Part shown: piece by piece, positions 28,982 through 37,835 of the stretch | Layout: the number at the start of each line of letters is the position of its first letter | How positions within the stretch are numbered: the stretch's first letter is position 1 | IMG/VR virus record: IMGVR_UViG_3300019742_000006 | Span: 1-45,123 of that record | Length of the DNA stretch: 45,123 nt | Reading direction: 5' to 3' (one strand) | Source: a virus | The notes under the pieces: model-generated | Databases searched by the model: none | What the model saw: only the letters and a program-made list of their open reading frames with translations | What the model was told of the DNA's origin: nothing | Program-made: the position numbers and the translations under genes

Positions 28982-29354
28982 CGACTGTTTCGTATTTCCA
29001 TTTCTTTAACCACAATACAACATCTAAGTCAGAACCTTTCCCTTTAGCTTTAGCTAGTGCTGTAGAGGACTTAAAGCCACCTACGCCAACATTGAAAGCA
29101 AATATAACCCAAGCATCAAACCTGTTCTGCTTAATTCCTTTAGGAAACTCTTTATTAACAGCACGTTCAAATCTTGCCAAATCTTTCTTTAATAACTCAT
29201 TAACCTCACCGTCTGTTATTTCCGTTCCTTCATGTACATCATCACCAGTGTGACCAATTCCAATCGTCCAAACACCAGCACTACACCTATATGCCTTTAG
29301 TCTTTTAGCTTCTAATCTCTCTAATAATGCTAATCCTTTTTCACTAAGCTTCAT
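28890..29354 (-). CDS. GH24 lysozyme endolysin (154 aa)
   Basis: The catalytic triad E15, C24, T30 follows E-x(8)-C-x(5)-T in LKAYRCSAGVWTIGIGHT, as in T4/P22-type phage muramidases. LIKRRNAE near the C-terminus is also typical. It cleaves the peptidoglycan glycan backbone. Length is normal for the family. There is no N-terminal signal, so it requires a holin. The gene starts right after an intrinsic terminator. Confidence 0.92.
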   Translation of the reverse strand: MKLSEKGLALLERLEAKRLKAYRCSAGVWTIGIGHTGDDVHEGTEITDGEVNELLKKDLARFERAVNKEFPKGIKQNRFDAWVIFAFNVGVGGFKSSTALAKAKGKGSDLDVVLWLKKWKYETVDGVKKANKGLIKRRNAESCVYLSANYNKWV

Positions 29355-29364
29355 AATGTTGTAT

Positions 29365-29397
29365 AAAAAAGAGGGGCAGGATTACGCCTAACCCCTC
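29365..29397 (-). terminator. Rho-independent terminator before the lysis genes
   Basis: On the - strand GAGGGG and CCCCTC (29371-29376 and 29392-29397) form the stem and six T follow (29365-29370). It lies between tail tube and lysozyme, so it would limit lysis gene transcription from upstream. No separate promoter is visible after it. Confidence 0.8.
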
Positions 29398-29414
29398 AAT
29401 ATTATTAATTACTA

Positions 29415-29954
29415 TTATACTACTAAAGCAGCTTCTAACACAGCCCAACTTGTATCTGAAAGAACACGTTCCATAGAATCCTCGTCACCAGTAAAGGTAA
29501 GTTGCATCATATTCTTCTCAGTGTTATTTCCAGTTGTACTTGATACAGCGCTAATAAACACACCATTATCATATCCGTAAGCAGTCTCAATTCCTGTTCT
29601 AGCTCTAACGAAAACAACTAATTCATTGAATCCACCAAGCATAGGAATTACAGCCTGTAACTTATCTAGTGTTACTCTTGGAATTTCAACTGAAACAGTT
29701 GGTACAAAAGCATCAGTTCCATCCTCTTCACCAGTATATTCAGTACCAGCATAAGAGAACCCATCTTTCTTATTAAAATCAATCATAGCTACACTTGTAG
29801 CTTCAACAGCAGTGATATCTAACTCTCCGTCTACGTCTGTAGCTGTTGTGATATCACCAGCTCTCATAACGTAAATCTTATCCAATCCACCCTTAGGCTT
29901 ATCTGTACAATCGAAGGTTATATTTTCTAATGCTGTACTATTTGAACATCCCAT
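29415..29954 (-). CDS. Major tail tube protein (179 aa)
   Basis: Beta-rich, with VSVEIPRVTLDKLQAVIPML and a short T-rich central loop, directly after the capsid gene. The length and composition fit a siphovirus tail tube. AAGGAA lies upstream on the coding strand. The order capsid-tube with no connector genes between is unusual, and a head protein is the alternative. Confidence 0.6.
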   Translation of the reverse strand: MGCSNSTALENITFDCTDKPKGGLDKIYVMRAGDITTATDVDGELDITAVEATSVAMIDFNKKDGFSYAGTEYTGEEDGTDAFVPTVSVEIPRVTLDKLQAVIPMLGGFNELVVFVRARTGIETAYGYDNGVFISAVSSTTGNNTEKNMMQLTFTGDEDSMERVLSDTSWAVLEAALVV

Positions 29955-29969
29955 ATATTTTCCTTTCTA

Positions 29970-30968
29970 TTAAGCGTCAAGCTCTGTTAAATAATGTGTA
30001 ATATTCTCAGGCTTCTTATAAGAGAATCCAACCATGTATTGACCCCAAATGTTATCAGAGTTTGTGTAGTCATCATACTTAGCTTGAATAGCGTCCGCGT
30101 CAGAATACTCATCAACTGCTAATACTAGGTTAGAAAGAGGTGTAATAAAGATTTCAGTATCAGCTAGCGCTGGATAATGAACAACTTCCATTCCTAAGAA
30201 TGTCTTTAACAATCCTTTTTCAATACCAGCATATTCTACACCATAATCAGCAATAGCTAATTGGTAAGCTTGATATACATTTGTGTTACATGCAATAACT
30301 GGCTTAAACTCTCTGTCAGCACCATTGAATAAAGCTGCTTTGTTTGCGGCACTAATACCTTTATAAGCTGCTCTAAAGTGTGTTAACACCTCTGTCTCAT
30401 CAGTCATGTCATGTGTAGTTCCAACAGCAGTACCATCAACTAGAATATCAGTTGCATAAGTAGACTCTAGCACCAACTCAGCTCTAATACCGTCAATAAC
30501 TTCACCAGCGTCAGTTCCAGAACCAACCATTGTGCTACCGTCCCAGATACCACCAGCGTTACCATTCCAAGACCAATCTAACAACTCTTGTCCGTTAAGC
30601 TTAACAAAATAATCAAACACCCACTCTTGGAATTGACCATCTAATGTCTCAGCATTTAGCTGACCTTTTTTAAGCATTGTACTTCTATAAGAATCCTCTA
30701 AAGCGTTCTTACAGTTCTGATAACCCCAACGTCTAAACGATGTATAGAATGTTTTCTCTGAAATATCAGATGTACTTCTTGGTGTATACGCACATTTACT
30801 GTTATCAAAAATCAATGTTGCTTCAAAAATAGGAACCTGCTTCTGGCTCTTAATTCCATCATACAACGTAAATCTATTAAGAATTTCGTTAGTTTTTACA
30901 ACGCTATCGAAAAACTCATTAGGGTCTCTGTTATACCAATCTAAATTACCTAATTTAGTCCAACTCAT
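29970..30968 (-). CDS. Major capsid protein (332 aa)
   Basis: An HK97-like capsid protein by size and place: directly downstream of the prohead protease and upstream of the tail tube. Segments such as YGVEYAGIEKGLLKTFLGMEVVHYP and MVGFSYKKPENI fit the C-terminal P- and A-domain pattern. No catalytic motif. The assignment rests on context and composition. Confidence 0.75.
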   Translation of the reverse strand: MSWTKLGNLDWYNRDPNEFFDSVVKTNEILNRFTLYDGIKSQKQVPIFEATLIFDNSKCAYTPRSTSDISEKTFYTSFRRWGYQNCKNALEDSYRSTMLKKGQLNAETLDGQFQEWVFDYFVKLNGQELLDWSWNGNAGGIWDGSTMVGSGTDAGEVIDGIRAELVLESTYATDILVDGTAVGTTHDMTDETEVLTHFRAAYKGISAANKAALFNGADREFKPVIACNTNVYQAYQLAIADYGVEYAGIEKGLLKTFLGMEVVHYPALADTEIFITPLSNLVLAVDEYSDADAIQAKYDDYTNSDNIWGQYMVGFSYKKPENITHYLTELDA

Positions 30969-31001
30969 CTTTTCTAATTTTAATTTTTATTATTATTAAT
31001 A

Positions 31002-32051
31002 TTATCTGCCAAATTTGGCTCTCCACTCGTTAAGAACTTTCCCGTTTCCGATAACGTCAACAACTGCTTCTTCGAATGTATCTTTAATTTCTTCTTTAAC
31101 TATTTGCTTCTGTTTTGTCAAAAGCTTTACGTCTTCAATACCTTGTGAAAACTCCTCGTTCTTTGTATCAATATCTTCTAGTTTTGCTGTGATTGGCGCT
31201 AACCTTTCATCAATAGCTTTGTTAATACCTTCTAGTAGTTCGTCAATAGAAAACTTCTCAGTTTCCACTGGCTTCTCTACCTCTTTTTCAGTGATTGTAA
31301 CTACTCCATTCTCTGCATTATACACCTTGCCTTCCAACTCGAAATTACCAGAGAACCTAGAACGCTTTTCAACTTCTTTTTCGTCTACCGTTTCTTTTTC
31401 GATATGGAACAAAACTGTACTCTCAGAGATAGCTTCGTCACCCATCCATGCTAATTGATTTTCACCAACCACTAGACTTTGTTCAAACATTTCTATCATG
31501 CTCATCTCTTGTGTATTTGTTAATTCCTCATTTAATTTATAACTAGCGTTTAGCTCAATGCTAAATCCATTCAATTTCTTTTCTTTAACCATATTCCATA
31601 AAGTGTCTTCCGTAATCTTTACCTTCATAAACATAGTTCCTATAGGTAGATCGAAGCCATAAGCGTTACTCTTGTCCTCATCAAATTCCTTAATCCAACT
31701 CTCTAGCAACGTAACATTACCTTGCGCTGAATAAGCGTGAGCAAACGTGAAACTCTTATCGTAGCCTATTTCTTTCATTCTCTCGTTCAATCCTTCGATG
31801 ACATCTTTAGAGAATCTTACGTAATAAATCTCTCCACTATATTCGTCTTTTCTAGGAATAAGAACGTCTGGTATCATAATAGCTCCAACAACCTCTCTTT
31901 TCTCTTCGTTAGCAAAAAACATAATTTGCTTGTCATCTGAGAAGAATACGAAGTCTGAACCTATTGCTGGTTTATCAACTAAAGATGTAGCAAAAACTCC
32001 TTCTTGCCAATCCTCTAATTGTACGTCATATATCTTGATATTATCTTCCAT
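31002..32051 (-). CDS. XkdF-like prohead protease with C-terminal scaffold (349 aa)
   Basis: FTFAHAYSAQGNVTLLESWI holds a conserved-type histidine (H105), with E118; NGFSIELNASY holds a candidate serine (S164) in a GFSIE context. This is the pattern of XkdF-like phage serine proteases. The last 100 residues are charged and helical (EGINKAIDERLAPITAKLED), resembling a scaffold for capsid assembly. Protease and scaffold in one gene followed by the capsid gene is standard. Confidence 0.75.
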   Translation of the reverse strand: MEDNIKIYDVQLEDWQEGVFATSLVDKPAIGSDFVFFSDDKQIMFFANEEKREVVGAIMIPDVLIPRKDEYSGEIYYVRFSKDVIEGLNERMKEIGYDKSFTFAHAYSAQGNVTLLESWIKEFDEDKSNAYGFDLPIGTMFMKVKITEDTLWNMVKEKKLNGFSIELNASYKLNEELTNTQEMSMIEMFEQSLVVGENQLAWMGDEAISESTVLFHIEKETVDEKEVEKRSRFSGNFELEGKVYNAENGVVTITEKEVEKPVETEKFSIDELLEGINKAIDERLAPITAKLEDIDTKNEEFSQGIEDVKLLTKQKQIVKEEIKDTFEEAVVDVIGNGKVLNEWRAKFGR

Positions 32052-32070
32052 AATGTTATATACGTTTTGC

Positions 32071-32844
32071 CTATCCTGTCACTTTAAACTTAAACTTACC
32101 CTTATACCTACCTCTATCCCAAATGAACTCATTATCTATCATTGTAGCTCTATACCATTCATTGTTTTGTAATCCACCGAAGTATGGCTGATCAATTATA
32201 TTTGCTGTATCACCAGATATACCTATTACACGAGGAAGATCATCTAATGCGCCAGCCCTTATGTATGATGTGTCTTCTGATTTTATCACAAAAGAAGAAG
32301 CTCTTATTATATCGTCAATCTGTGATAAATCACGAAGAACTATGTTTTTCGTTTCTATCTCGTAATAAAAGTCTTTATTATAGTTAAATCCAAATGGTGA
32401 ATATGAATAATAGTTGTTTATGCGTTTCTTGGTATTAATCATAAGATTTGATAATACAGCGTTTACTGGTGCGTCAGTTTCATTATAATATATCAGAACT
32501 TCGAAGTTATATGTTATACTATTATGTTTTGTTATAAAGTCAGTTAATGCTGTTGCTGTTACAAAAGAATCCTTATTTACTTTCACAGTTATCGTGGTGT
32601 TATTATCGTTAGATTCAACTTCTCCGCTTATTATACCAGAAGAGAATATAGCTCCAGCTGGACACCATCCACTGAACTCAGTTATTGTTAAATCTAAAAG
32701 AATATAACCTATATCTCCAGAAGTACCCTCAGCTATACCTTTATATACTCCTTTTGCTATAGGCTCGGAATAATACAGAGTCATACAGCTTCCGTTAGAG
32801 AACCTTCCTAGTTTTTGTGGATATTGTAAATTTATATCTGCCAT
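32071..32844 (-). CDS. Hypothetical virion protein (257 aa)
   Basis: Not recognised. Beta-rich, with a conserved-looking CPAGAIFSSG segment and many aromatic residues. Its position between fibre protein 32856 and the protease, plus the lack of coiled coil, suggests a tail-tip or fibre-associated protein. Confidence 0.55.
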   Translation of the reverse strand: MADINLQYPQKLGRFSNGSCMTLYYSEPIAKGVYKGIAEGTSGDIGYILLDLTITEFSGWCPAGAIFSSGIISGEVESNDNNTTITVKVNKDSFVTATALTDFITKHNSITYNFEVLIYYNETDAPVNAVLSNLMINTKKRINNYYSYSPFGFNYNKDFYYEIETKNIVLRDLSQIDDIIRASSFVIKSEDTSYIRAGALDDLPRVIGISGDTANIIDQPYFGGLQNNEWYRATMIDNEFIWDRGRYKGKFKFKVTG

Positions 32845-32855
32845 AGTTAGTATTA

Positions 32856-34283
32856 TTAATATAGGTTATTCCAAGCGCTGCCATCCCAATACTTAAGTCT
32901 ATTAGAATCGCTTGAGTCTGCCATTATTCTTATAGATTGACCAGTAGTTAAACTAGGTAGTGTTCCTGCTGTTAAATTCAACTCTAACCCGTTATTAGCT
33001 ATATTAACCCTAGCTTTAACAACATTATCTACCCAAGTTGTCGGGTAGTTTCTTTCTGCTAACCATATTACGTTTTCCATTGGTTCTTTACTTATTCCCT
33101 GACCAGTATACCCTATGTTTATCTGATCTATTCTTCTAACCATATCGAAACCAGTACCGTTCCATTTGTAAACATCTATAGTCTGTGGTACTGACCCAGC
33201 GTGAATAGGGGTTAATATATAATCATCAAACCATACTATACCTTGATACATGTGTGTTCCTGTTATTGTGTAATCTAATGTATACGTATCTATTAAATTA
33301 AAATCTATATCGTATTTATCAACAATCATTAAATCACTATATAAACACCAAAAATATCCATCATGCCAAGTTGCTGCTTCTGATATCGCGTCTCTTATCC
33401 GATACTCTCTTATATAAGATAAATCCCTTTTATCAAAAACCTTAACGTAAGATAACTTTGGAGTTGTGCTATAATTATTTGAAGATACATATAATTCATC
33501 TCCTACAACATCTAAAGAATTTACTTGGTTCATTGGTGTTCCAGATGTCATTGCTCCAGAATTTGAAGACACTAATGTACCATCCTTTTTGAATTTTCTT
33601 ATCCAATTATGTGTACCAAGTGTTGTATCTCTTCCTGTTGTATACAAGAACTCACCGTCACTATATACCCCTTGTGAAGCGCCAGTATCTGTTATCCTGT
33701 CTAAAAAAGTAAACGATAGCGGTTCTCCACCTCCATCATCCTCCCTTAAATCTACAAATGGTATAGACTGAAACGCTACGTGGTATCTAGAATCTGTAGA
33801 TAGAGTAGTTACCGTATCGTGTCTTACGTAAACACTAGCCTTATAGTATGAATCATTTTCAACAACATCATACATCTCAAATATAACTTTTTTGCTTGTA
33901 AAAACATCAGTTATCATAACATATTTAACATCACCTATGAGTTCATTATTAGAGCTATCAAAAGATGTCTTATGTATTTTTATGAAAGCAGATGAAGATA
34001 TAGTATTTGTATCTAAACTAAAATATCCACTATCTGGAACAGACCCCTCTATACCAAGTATATAATCTATAAAAAAACCACCACCTTTATTTGGATCGAT
34101 CTCCCATGCGCTATCGTTTCTTACGTAATAATTTCCATCGTTTGGTGCTTCCTCTACCCTAGCTTTAATCTGCGTTTCAGCTTCTGCAAAGTTTTCATTT
34201 ACTGTATTTCCACCAGTCCTTATTGGGTCTCCATTACCGTCATTGGCAGTAGCCCCTAAATTTATTTTGTTAAAATAATCCAT
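32856..34283 (-). CDS. Tail fibre / receptor-binding protein with beta-propeller-like domain (475 aa)
   Basis: N-terminal INLGATANDGNGDPIRTGG and VNENFAE are the attachment motif found in many tail-fibre proteins. The central part contains repeated four-strand segments (GVYSDGEFLYTTGRDTT, NSLDVVGDELYVSS) like a beta-propeller. The C-terminus ends RLKYWDGSAWNNLY. Probably host-recognition. Confidence 0.7.
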   Translation of the reverse strand: MDYFNKINLGATANDGNGDPIRTGGNTVNENFAEAETQIKARVEEAPNDGNYYVRNDSAWEIDPNKGGGFFIDYILGIEGSVPDSGYFSLDTNTISSSAFIKIHKTSFDSSNNELIGDVKYVMITDVFTSKKVIFEMYDVVENDSYYKASVYVRHDTVTTLSTDSRYHVAFQSIPFVDLREDDGGGEPLSFTFLDRITDTGASQGVYSDGEFLYTTGRDTTLGTHNWIRKFKKDGTLVSSNSGAMTSGTPMNQVNSLDVVGDELYVSSNNYSTTPKLSYVKVFDKRDLSYIREYRIRDAISEAATWHDGYFWCLYSDLMIVDKYDIDFNLIDTYTLDYTITGTHMYQGIVWFDDYILTPIHAGSVPQTIDVYKWNGTGFDMVRRIDQINIGYTGQGISKEPMENVIWLAERNYPTTWVDNVVKARVNIANNGLELNLTAGTLPSLTTGQSIRIMADSSDSNRLKYWDGSAWNNLY

Positions 34284-34286
34284 TTA

Positions 34287-37200
34287 TTAATAATTATCAA
34301 ATGTTATTGTGTCAATATCCCAAGTATTCAATGTAGAATCAAATGTCAATGGTAATTCATCAGCTCTTGGTTCTCTAGTCATCTCTATAGTGCAAATACT
34401 ACCATCCTTCTCAAACTCTATATCGGAAATGCTTATTGGTTTATATGTGTCACCAAATAGATAAACCTTGTATCCGTTTCTTATATTCAGTATCTCTTCA
34501 TTAGTTAAATACGCATTACACTCTACGTTTACAGCTATATTCCCGTTCCTCCAAAAGTAGTCTTCAAAGTTCTCGTATATCACACTTGTCTTATCTAATC
34601 CACCTTCCTTGTTAGATAAATTAAAGTCATCTTCGTAGTTAAGTTGTTTAAATTCAGATGAAGCATCAAATAATGTATGCTCTACAACCATTATGTTAAA
34701 ATCTTCTTCAGAAGTGTTGTCAGGATAATTATTCTCATCAGCATAAACAGATCTTGGTATCCTGAATGAATCCATTAAAGAACGTTCTAACGTTCCAAAG
34801 CTTATAGGTAACTTATCAGTCTCTATCTTCTCATTTACGTTAGTATTCCATAACGCAGAATTATTCTCTAGCTTCAAGAAGCTCCAACCAGCTATATCAT
34901 CAGAAGTTAATCGTTCACCATATACTAGATTGTTTTGTAATGTTGAATTAAACGATAATTCTATCTCTTCAAATTTAGACTCATCTAATACCCAAGAATC
35001 AATATCGTATATCAGCATCTCGTCACTATCATCAAGTGTATCTATCCTATCATTTATATTTCCATATTCTTCGTTAGTTATAGATATACTCTTTACGTCA
35101 TTTCTATTGTACATTTTACCGATTCGCTTCGATACTCTGTTATCTAATATGATTACATCATCTGTGTAAAAATCTGGTTCTTTGATGAATTTCACCGAGC
35201 CGTCTAATTGGTCTTTAATTGATAGGTTAAATCTTTTTACGATAGTATCTATCACATCGTACATCTTAAGTTCTTTATTCTCGTAAGATTTTTCTAATAG
35301 TACTTTATCACCATATCTAGCTTCTACGTAATCATCACTCTTTATTAGGTTTATCTGATTACCAGCATTACCACCAAACTCAAAATACATCCTAGTCGTT
35401 CCGTTCTCAGTTATTTCTACAGCAGGGTCACCAGCTATCACATTGAAATCATCTATAGTCCAAAACTCTCCTCTATGAAATCCATCTGTCATATCGTAAG
35501 TCTGTGAACCTGAAAACGCTCCTGTATCATGACTGTACTCATCAGGAAGTGTTAATACTAATCTATTAACGAAAACTCCAAGTTCCATTGTTATAGCATC
35601 TCCATAAGTAACCGACATGTTGCCAGCTAAATCAGATAAATCAGCAACTAAGTTATTATATAAACAATCTTCAGGAGTCTCAAAGTGATATACCAAATCA
35701 TCATAGTAATAAATACCGACAGATGGTTTTACTGTTCCTTTCCATGTAACTAACGTATCTGGAATCTGTACTATAGCTTCTTGTTCTGGATTATTCGGGT
35801 CTTGTATATCATCATCATATTTATACCTAACTTTTAATTCCGCATAATAATCACTCCTCTTGCCGTACCCTGAAACATCGTAAGAGCAAGTATGTTGCGG
35901 TGTTAAGTAAGCTCTTGTTGTTTCAATACCTATCTCGTCTTCAGTTGTTATAAGCCTCTTGTATGGAAACAATTCAGCATCTTGCGTGCTACCAGTTATG
36001 CTAATAGCTTCTGGAGCCTCAATAAACAATACCACGCCATCTCCATCTAACGCCACGTAATGATTTCTATCTTCATCTCCATCCTTACCTTCGGATAAGA
36101 AGTTAGTAGGAATCTTAACATAACAATCATCATACCCGAATGTTCCAGTAATAAAATCTGTTGTATCCACATCCACATCGTAATAATCAAATATAGCTTC
36201 TATAAGTTTTTCTACATTGTACGTAGGTTGTGCGCTTCGTGAACCTTCTTGACTATCTAACAAATACACTGGATAATCCGTCTCTGAGTATTGGTCGCTA
36301 ACTTGGTTATTAACAGCTAAAGACATAAATGAATCTATATGTGGCATATTGGATTCGTCTAATATAAAACCATAGTTTCCATCGTTTATATAAGAAATTT
36401 CATACGCGTTAACAGTAGAAAATCCTCCATAATCAATAGTGTATGATGATGGGTAGTTGTAAAGACTTATTTCTTCTGTACAGTACCAGTGAATTATATC
36501 ACTAGTTGTTAGGTTTGAGTCGGTTAATGGATTAGTTCCAACCGTTGCTGTGCTATCATCAATAAGAATATCATCAATATAAAAAGCAAACGCATCAGCG
36601 TCGCCTGTAAAATATTGATCTAATGTCTCATTCCTTTTTATTGTTACTTTTACTATGCGTGACGTGGTTACTAAATTATTAGGTATGCTAAATAATTGCG
36701 TGGTATTAAAACGAAACAATATAGCACCTGAATCTATTCTAAAATAATATTGTCCACCTCCTAATAATTCTAATGGATTTATTTCAATTACTCCTCCAGA
36801 TATATAATCGAACTCAAATGTCCATGTTCCGTATGCCTGTGTGCTAGGATAGTTTAAATAATTACCAGTATCAGTACCTTCCAATTTAGTTCCTACCATG
36901 CGCTCTCCTGCCTGAAATAAATTAGCTCCTGTTTCCGTATATGGTTTAAACAAATAAGAAAAAGGTGTCTCTTTCATCTTATCAACAACATATTTTACTA
37001 TAGATATAAAGTTTAAGCTTATAGTTGCGTCTGGCGTATATTCTTCAATATTAGAAACTGAAAAGAATCCATTAATGATATTATCACCATTCTTCATCCT
37101 TCCTTTAAACCTCTCTGTTTCTAACTTATCCAATAATGCTAGATTGTGTTCTGTAGCTGGAATATCAAATGTATCAGTGTAATCTATTAATCTCTCACTT

Positions 37201-37835
37201 AAATCAGAGCTTGGGAATAATGGTATTGTTAAGTCTACTCCTTCGTCTTCGAATATATCTAATGTGTTATATGTCTTAACACTTTCTGTTTCTATTTGCT
37301 GTATCTCGAATGTATTTGAGGTTATTGTGAAATCCTCAGGTAGAAATTCATTAATACTCCTAATCCCTACACCTTCCCCTGCTTGCCACTGAATAAATGA
37401 TAAATCGTCCGATAAGGAATAATTAAACGAAGTTTCGCTAGTCACATCATCAAAAATAACTACATCATTTATAGTTATTTGAGTCTCCCCAATCCCTCCA
37501 GTCACGTACTCATTTACGGAACTATTACGCTTTACCGATAACTTATAATTACCGTCCGCACTCATTGGGTAGTTAACCGCATCCATAACTGTGCTTGAGT
37601 TTTTAGTAGTAACCTCAACAGAATTACTATCTATATAAATAGATATGAAATCAGAATAAGCGGCTGTTATTAACTCAAAATAAAAGAATTTACCATCAAC
37701 AAAATCCACATCTACATCAAATACTCCGTATTGATCGGTATAATCAATCTTTGCTATACTATTAAATGAAGTTGAGACTAAGCTTGCTACAGTACTTACC
37801 GACTGGTCTTCGTTTAGTAATTGTAATTCTAACAT
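34287..37835 (-). CDS. Large tail tip / baseplate protein (1182 aa)
   Basis: Residues 1-180 look like a beta-sandwich carbohydrate-binding module. From about 185 the sequence TYNTLDIFEDEGVDLTIPLF and DIPATEHNLALLDKLE resembles Bacteroidota phage baseplate hub proteins. The rest is beta-rich with few cysteines. Its place after the tape measure matches distal tail proteins. The N-terminal lectin-like module seems fused to the usual hub. Confidence 0.65.
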   Translation of the reverse strand: MLELQLLNEDQSVSTVASLVSTSFNSIAKIDYTDQYGVFDVDVDFVDGKFFYFELITAAYSDFISIYIDSNSVEVTTKNSSTVMDAVNYPMSADGNYKLSVKRNSSVNEYVTGGIGETQITINDVVIFDDVTSETSFNYSLSDDLSFIQWQAGEGVGIRSINEFLPEDFTITSNTFEIQQIETESVKTYNTLDIFEDEGVDLTIPLFPSSDLSERLIDYTDTFDIPATEHNLALLDKLETERFKGRMKNGDNIINGFFSVSNIEEYTPDATISLNFISIVKYVVDKMKETPFSYLFKPYTETGANLFQAGERMVGTKLEGTDTGNYLNYPSTQAYGTWTFEFDYISGGVIEINPLELLGGGQYYFRIDSGAILFRFNTTQLFSIPNNLVTTSRIVKVTIKRNETLDQYFTGDADAFAFYIDDILIDDSTATVGTNPLTDSNLTTSDIIHWYCTEEISLYNYPSSYTIDYGGFSTVNAYEISYINDGNYGFILDESNMPHIDSFMSLAVNNQVSDQYSETDYPVYLLDSQEGSRSAQPTYNVEKLIEAIFDYYDVDVDTTDFITGTFGYDDCYVKIPTNFLSEGKDGDEDRNHYVALDGDGVVLFIEAPEAISITGSTQDAELFPYKRLITTEDEIGIETTRAYLTPQHTCSYDVSGYGKRSDYYAELKVRYKYDDDIQDPNNPEQEAIVQIPDTLVTWKGTVKPSVGIYYYDDLVYHFETPEDCLYNNLVADLSDLAGNMSVTYGDAITMELGVFVNRLVLTLPDEYSHDTGAFSGSQTYDMTDGFHRGEFWTIDDFNVIAGDPAVEITENGTTRMYFEFGGNAGNQINLIKSDDYVEARYGDKVLLEKSYENKELKMYDVIDTIVKRFNLSIKDQLDGSVKFIKEPDFYTDDVIILDNRVSKRIGKMYNRNDVKSISITNEEYGNINDRIDTLDDSDEMLIYDIDSWVLDESKFEEIELSFNSTLQNNLVYGERLTSDDIAGWSFLKLENNSALWNTNVNEKIETDKLPISFGTLERSLMDSFRIPRSVYADENNYPDNTSEEDFNIMVVEHTLFDASSEFKQLNYEDDFNLSNKEGGLDKTSVIYENFEDYFWRNGNIAVNVECNAYLTNEEILNIRNGYKVYLFGDTYKPISISDIEFEKDGSICTIEMTREPRADELPLTFDSTLNTWDIDTITFDNY

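Noticed and set aside
29379-29392. ATTACGCCTAAC inside the tail-tube terminator, identical to 12 bases at the R'' of attC site 2
   Set aside because: There is no R' partner, no arms and no cassette. The bases form the terminator loop, so coincidence or distant copying is more likely than an attC.
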